The notes beneath the pieces are model-generated. The model saw nothing but the letters and a program-made list of their open reading frames with translations. It ran no database searches and was not told the DNA's origin. From Pelomyxa schiedti (taxonomy: Eukaryota > Evosea > Pelobiontida > Pelomyxidae), in contig JAHLWZ010000020.1 in NCBI GenBank assembly GCA_020536535.1, positions 859 through 25,203 on the forward strand: a DNA stretch of 24,345 nt. The letters run 5' to 3'. The translations under genes and the position numbers were made by a program. Shown here piece after piece: positions 20,082-24,345 of this stretch. The stretch's first letter is position 1; the number at the start of each line of letters is the position of its first letter.

Positions 20082-22177
20082 TTATTTATAAGAGCTAGAG
20101 GAACTGTGGCTGGTGTGTTTGGAATTGTGATGTTTCTGATGATGATGGTGTTTGTGGTGGTTTTTTTGGTTGCGTTGGGATTCCGGTTTTGCGTGGGTTA
20201 CTGTGGCGCCGCGGCTTATGTTCTCCGGTTGTGTATCAGCAAGGGACGAGCCTTGTAAATCACGAACCGTAATGGTCAATTCCGACGCGGAAGTGTAGTC
20301 TACAACTTGTTGCAACATTTCCGTTACAGTTTGGTTCTGTTGTGTGAGTTCATCCAAAAGCAGCTCGAATTTTCCTGGTGGACTGTAAGCGGTTTTATGA
20401 ATAGCTGGATCGGAACCTTTTTTCTCCATCTCTGCTTTTTCTTTGGCCTTCTTGGCAACTTCCCTTTGTTCGTGCCACACCTGAAGTATTTCTTGTTATT
20501 TTTTGTCTCCAATTGAGATGGAACTTTTACATCAGAAAAATTGGAAGCGAAGATTCCTATCGGAAATGCTAGAGACTTTTTTGAGTTTTAGCAAAATGAA
20601 AGGAAATAGGAGGACTGGCCATACTACAACACCACCAAGCATTGTAATGGCTCCTACAGTTTTCCCGAGTTCAGTTTCTGGTTTGTGCTTATTGGGTTGA
20701 AATTGAAAACGTTGTGGTGTACTTGGATAGTTGTCACCGTAGCCTACAGTTGTCACAGTTGTAATACACCTGTAAAATCCATCAAAACTGACAAAGGCCG
20801 GCCAAAGGGGTAACCAACCACCAATAGGTGCCAATGATAGATTGGAACGGACTACAAGCAATAAGGTTCAAAAAAAAAAAAGTAAGAAATAAATACCTCT
20901 TCCCTTGACTGGGATCATACTCAGTTTTATAGACCCAGGAACCATCATAGAATTCGCACCCCAGTCCCTCCATGTAGTACATCAAACTGTGGTGTATTTT
21001 TTCGCGAGTAATAATAAGTAACCGATCTACATATGGATGACTGACAGAAAAACCTGGAAAACAGTGTCAACTCTATAAAGAGAAGGTTCAACAACAGGAG
21101 AGCCGTGGATTTACTTCGCTGAGCAGTTATTTTGATGACCTTGATTGCCAGTGTGAGGAGAGAGAATCTGATAAGAGAGAAACAATATACCACAAGAGTA
21201 TCGGAATAGGAGCCAATTTTCAACACTCGAAATATTCTTACCAGTCTTATCACTCGAAGTACCGCCAATTGGCTAACAGAAGTCCCAATGATCAGTTCTA
21301 CATAGTACGGTACAATAACTGAACAATAAAATAAGAACAAGAAAGCAGAAGTCTTGACGCACCTATAATATCGACCAGGGCCATTGGCTCTTAAGCATTT
21401 GCCGTCAAAGAAAAGATACTTGAAAGGTAAGCAGTATACTTACCAAGTAAAAAGCCGGCGTATGGGGCAGATGCAACCTTCAAAAGATATTCCAGTGTGA
21501 ATACCTGAAAATTAGTAAGTAAACTGAATATAAGGGGCCCTACAAACTGCGATGCAACCAGCTTCAATCCCCATTCTGATGTATTGGGTTGACTTGATTT
21601 AGTGTTGGAGGCGAAAAAAAAAAAAAGAACAGAGGAAACAAACAAAGATTTTGGAGAGTCTGGAAAGATATTAAAGGGGGAAATAGGTGTAGATTACAAA
21701 GAAACCTTCATAATACTCCGGCTCGGAACTAATAATAAAAGTGATGGTGGAGATAATAATTACAATTACAATAAATACGGCAATAAACATAGCCTTTTCA
21801 AAGTTACAATGTCAGCTCTTCGAAAAAGCAAAGGAAGCCCGACTTAAAAAATAAAAAAGGACCAAACCAATTTTGAGAATGTGTGGTCAGTGAGGGTGTT
21901 CCAAACATAATCCCGTGCATTCTGTATTTCCTTGACATAAACCCAAACGCCCCTGTTCGGTTTGGCATCGAGCCACTCCCTCGTGAACGCAATGTCCTTT
22001 CCCCCTTTTTGCTTGAGTTTCTCTTGGCTCTTTCCCTCCTCTTCCTGTTCATAACATTAAACAAAAGTAATAATTTTGGTTGTTCGTGTTGGCGCCGTGT
22101 GGTCTTGGGTGTTGGTATCTGTGACCATCGATGGTTGCCTGTGTCTGTGACTTTTTTGGTTTATTCGTGTTGTTCAT
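20082..22177 (-). CDS. Voltage-gated potassium channel (Kv type, six transmembrane)
   Basis: A K+-selective plasma-membrane channel subunit, expected to form tetramers. Secure exons in transcript order are 22044 (or 22040)-21868, 21793-21706, 21659-21644, 21592-21559, 21504-21444, 21389-21363, 21318-21191, 21139-21054, 20986-20897, 20851-20819, 20769-20625, 20575-20531 and 20480-20082. All phases agree. S1 is FIAVFIVIVIIISTITFII, S2 VFTLEYLLKVASAP, S3 MALVDIIVIVPYYVEL. S4 is LRVIRLVRIFRVLK, with four Arg and one Lys at every third position. The pore carries TTVGYGD, S6 has LAFPIGIFASNF, and the cytosolic tail starts VWHEQREVAKK. No T1/BTB domain precedes S1. A first exon 22177-22126 (ATG, phase 1) fits acceptor 22041, giving 458 aa, but is less certain. 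A 33-nt in-frame GT...AG stretch after the filter (20678-20710) may also be an intron. The C-terminus is His/Lys/Ser-rich. Confidence 0.93.
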
Positions 22178-22328
22178 TGACGCTCTGAAAAATAGTCTAG
22201 TGATGTTCCTTGAAGGTGGCTAATGAACATTTTGTTCCTGATGTTGAACAAAGAGATGGTATGAGGCACAGCAAACACACCACTAATAAAGACCCTTCAT
22301 TACGTTCTTGTGTTTTTGTTTGACATTT

Positions 22329-23669
22329 TCATGCTCTTGCCAGGGAAAATGAATGGGGCAGGAATGACACACCCAAATACTCAGGGGGCAGTGGCTGGCG
22401 CAGAAGCCAACGGCCTGTTGTGGCGTCACACAAATCCACGCATCCAGGCTCCCACAGTGCCACGCACCCGCACCCGCACTTGAACCTGCTGCCCTGGTTG
22501 ACATAGAACACTCGGCCAGAGTGTGACAGTATTTTGGCAGTGGAGAACACCTGCAGCTTCCTGTTCACCTCGTCGAACTCGGCAAAGTGCCAGGAGTCAA
22601 CCTTTCGTGGCTTGATGTAGCACAGGCACACAGTGACCCTGTTATCCAGGGACTTGAATACGTACTGCACTGAGGAAACCTGCTGCTCATGTGGTGATGC
22701 ACCAGTAGCCATCATAAGCTTGCCTGCAGGTGACAGCAGAATCATTCTCCTCACATTCCGTTTGGAGTAGCCCCGGCATCTGTACTTGATCACCATCTGC
22801 CCTGTTGTGTATGTAGCCTTCAGGTCCACGCACCACGCACCTGCCTTTCTTCCTTCCTGCACTGTCACCACTGCTTCGTCCTCATCCCTCTCCTCCAGAA
22901 GGTCAAGCCATTTCATGACCTTTCCCTCCGGTACCTGAATAATTGCTATCTGAGGACAAGAACCATCTTCAGGAACAGGCCACAGCACGAAACTGTTGCA
23001 GCCGTAGTGCCTCTGCCCGTACATTATTGCCCACCTTCTGCCCCTCTTGAACTTCCAGAGAGTCAGCAAGGAATCAGCGGGAGGCAGTGAGCACAGCCCC
23101 CTTCCATTGTTCACATCATAAATTCCCCATGGCCCCAGGAAGCTGCCCCACACAGCCAAGCCCCTCCCAGCCCACCCCTGAACCTCCATAACCTCCCTTG
23201 GAATGCACGCACTCAACACATCCACCACCCCCCCAGTATGTGACACTCCCACAGTCACACACAGCTGCACCCACACAGGCGCACCATTATTATTCTTATT
23301 AGTATTCTGCTGTTGCTGGTCAGCAGGTGGGTCCTGAGCACCACCCCCCCCACCGGCGGCGGGGGAACTATGGACCAGCATTGTGATGGCCAGCCTTGTG
23401 TGGGGCCGCAGGACCCACGTGCGGCCGATGTGGTCCCGGAGCAGGGAGGCAGGAAGCCGGCGGGCGGGGCAGCCGAGGCCGCAGCGGCGGCAGCAGGACC
23501 CCACGCAGAGGGCCAGCAGCTGCCCGCGGGCCCACGCCGCGTAACTTATGGGCGGGAACTGCGGGGGAGGCGAGGGAGGGGCTGCGGGGGCGGGAGTAAT
23601 GAACGAGGAATTTTGTTGTTGTTGGGGTTGGTGGTTAAGTTGGTTGGTAGGAGGTGTTGTTCGGCTCAT
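22329..23669 (-). CDS. Propeller-like lineage-specific family protein
   Basis: An intact single-exon frame of 446 aa. After a Pro/Gln-rich start (about 1-40) comes the family N-terminal motif, ARGQLLAL...CRRCGLGCPARRLP...RTWVLRPH, shared with the gene at 138-1378. A Gly/Gln/Asn linker follows, then repeated short strand-turn units (VGVSHTGGVVDV, MILLSPAGKLMM, DLCDATTGRW) that suggest a beta propeller. No catalytic residues and no known domain name can be assigned. Met 23669 is the first in-frame Met and follows an A-rich leader on this strand. The gene is codirectional with the K+ channel gene downstream and with the partial gene upstream. Confidence 0.75.
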   Translation of the reverse strand: MSRTTPPTNQLNHQPQQQQNSSFITPAPAAPPSPPPQFPPISYAAWARGQLLALCVGSCCRRCGLGCPARRLPASLLRDHIGRTWVLRPHTRLAITMLVHSSPAAGGGGGAQDPPADQQQQNTNKNNNGAPVWVQLCVTVGVSHTGGVVDVLSACIPREVMEVQGWAGRGLAVWGSFLGPWGIYDVNNGRGLCSLPPADSLLTLWKFKRGRRWAIMYGQRHYGCNSFVLWPVPEDGSCPQIAIIQVPEGKVMKWLDLLEERDEDEAVVTVQEGRKAGAWCVDLKATYTTGQMVIKYRCRGYSKRNVRRMILLSPAGKLMMATGASPHEQQVSSVQYVFKSLDNRVTVCLCYIKPRKVDSWHFAEFDEVNRKLQVFSTAKILSHSGRVFYVNQGSRFKCGCGCVALWEPGCVDLCDATTGRWLLRQPLPPEYLGVSFLPHSFSLARA

Positions 23670-23874
23670 CGTCTCGGGTTTTTTTTTTTTTTACGATCGT
23701 TTTTCGTTTCGTGCAGTTGTTCGGGGATTTTTTTTCTTTTTCTTTTTGTGATGGTGATGGGATTTTTTTCAGAAAACATCGCCATTGTTGTTAACTGATG
23801 AGAGTTGCAAGTGTGAGGCCTGTTTGGACATCAGTGAACAGGTGTGTGGGCGTGGGTTTGCTCCTGTTGGTGGA

Positions 23875-24345
23875 TTATTGCATCTGTTGCACTGCTCCGT
23901 TGCCAACGACCTTCCATGCCACAATTCCTTGTTGTGTGGGGCCATGGTCAAGTGGAACAACCACACTGGGCATTGGCGAAAAACAGGTCATGCAAGGAGT
24001 GTGCATGTCTCTGGTGTTGTAGACGTTCAATGTGCCCGTTGGTGCCTCCACAGAAATATACCCCCTTCCAATGGAAGAGATACAGCTAACCACAAAATCG
24101 AATGTGTGCAGCTCCCCTGTGTTGTACACACTCTCACGCTGGATCGTGCACAGTGGCTCCGATAGTGTGCAACTCATAACTCCTTTCAGGCTTTTGGGGA
24201 TGACAATCTCCTTTGTAAAGTCACTCGTTCACCCGCCACAGCCTCACCACCTGCGAACCGCATCCCACAATCCAGTGGCTGTTGCACTGCAGTCCCTCTA
24301 TATACGAGGGATCATTTATCAGTGTGCTGAGGACCCTTCCGGACC
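23875..24345 (-). CDS. Propeller/WD-like family protein, partial (5' end outside window)
   Basis: The minus strand enters at the window edge with CNSHWIVGCGSQVVRLWRV, a good WD-repeat-like strand pair, then meets TGA at about 24221-24223. A frame one step away continues with TKEIVIPKSLKGVMSC and runs to a stop at 23875. Either there is a frameshift, or a 40-nt intron (GTGGTGAGG...TTACAAAG, about 24214-24253) joins GSQ to EIVIP in phase 0. The intron would remove VVRLWRV, which looks like genuine repeat sequence, so I cannot decide. A further frame continues to about 23769 with a Cys-rich stretch. The function is unknown. Confidence 0.5.

Overview
The window is nuclear DNA of a protist. Reading frames break at GT...AG introns of about 40-60 nt, often with a CTAAC- or CTAAT-like branch site just before the acceptor. 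There are no bacterial operons or ribosome-binding sites. The gene content is eukaryotic: a symplekin, a six-transmembrane voltage-gated K+ channel, Sel1-repeat/protein-kinase fusions, ankyrin-repeat proteins and a family of propeller-like proteins with a recurring N-terminal motif. This mixture resembles free-living amoebae, perhaps Archamoebae (Pelomyxa/Mastigamoeba type). That placement is inference from gene style and could not be tested here.

Layout. 138-1378 (+): propeller-like family member with an apparent frame break. 1726-2348 (+): small three-exon gene with a phage-like SNSS N-terminus and a C-terminal PCNA-binding (PIP) box. 2429-3787 (-): four-exon adenylate kinase. 3832-4143 (+): short ankyrin-type gene or fragment. 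4493-7021 and 9816-12672 (both -): two paralogous fusions of Sel1 repeats, coiled coil and protein kinase. Between them lies an AT/GC-segmented tract holding a 1.4-kb element bounded by 63-bp terminal inverted repeats, with several palindromes inside, plus a separate 141-bp foldback. 12800-18079 (+): symplekin in more than 20 exons. 18150-19969 (+): ankyrin-repeat protein. 20082-about 22177 (-): Kv-type potassium channel. 22329-23669 (-) and 23875-24345 (-, runs off the window): two more propeller-like genes.

How the genes relate. There is no single pathway. Symplekin (mRNA 3'-end processing), adenylate kinase (nucleotide homeostasis) and the K+ channel (membrane excitability) are independent single-copy-style genes. 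The Sel1-kinase pair and the propeller-like and ankyrin genes are members of expanded families, consistent with local duplication. Splice models were worked out by hand. For symplekin, adenylate kinase, the upstream Sel1-kinase and the channel, all exon phases agree and the summed coding lengths are multiples of three.

The best candidates for something undescribed are the SNSS/PIP-box gene, the Sel1-coiled-coil-kinase architecture with one damaged copy, and the inverted-repeat element upstream of the Sel1-kinase gene at 7021.
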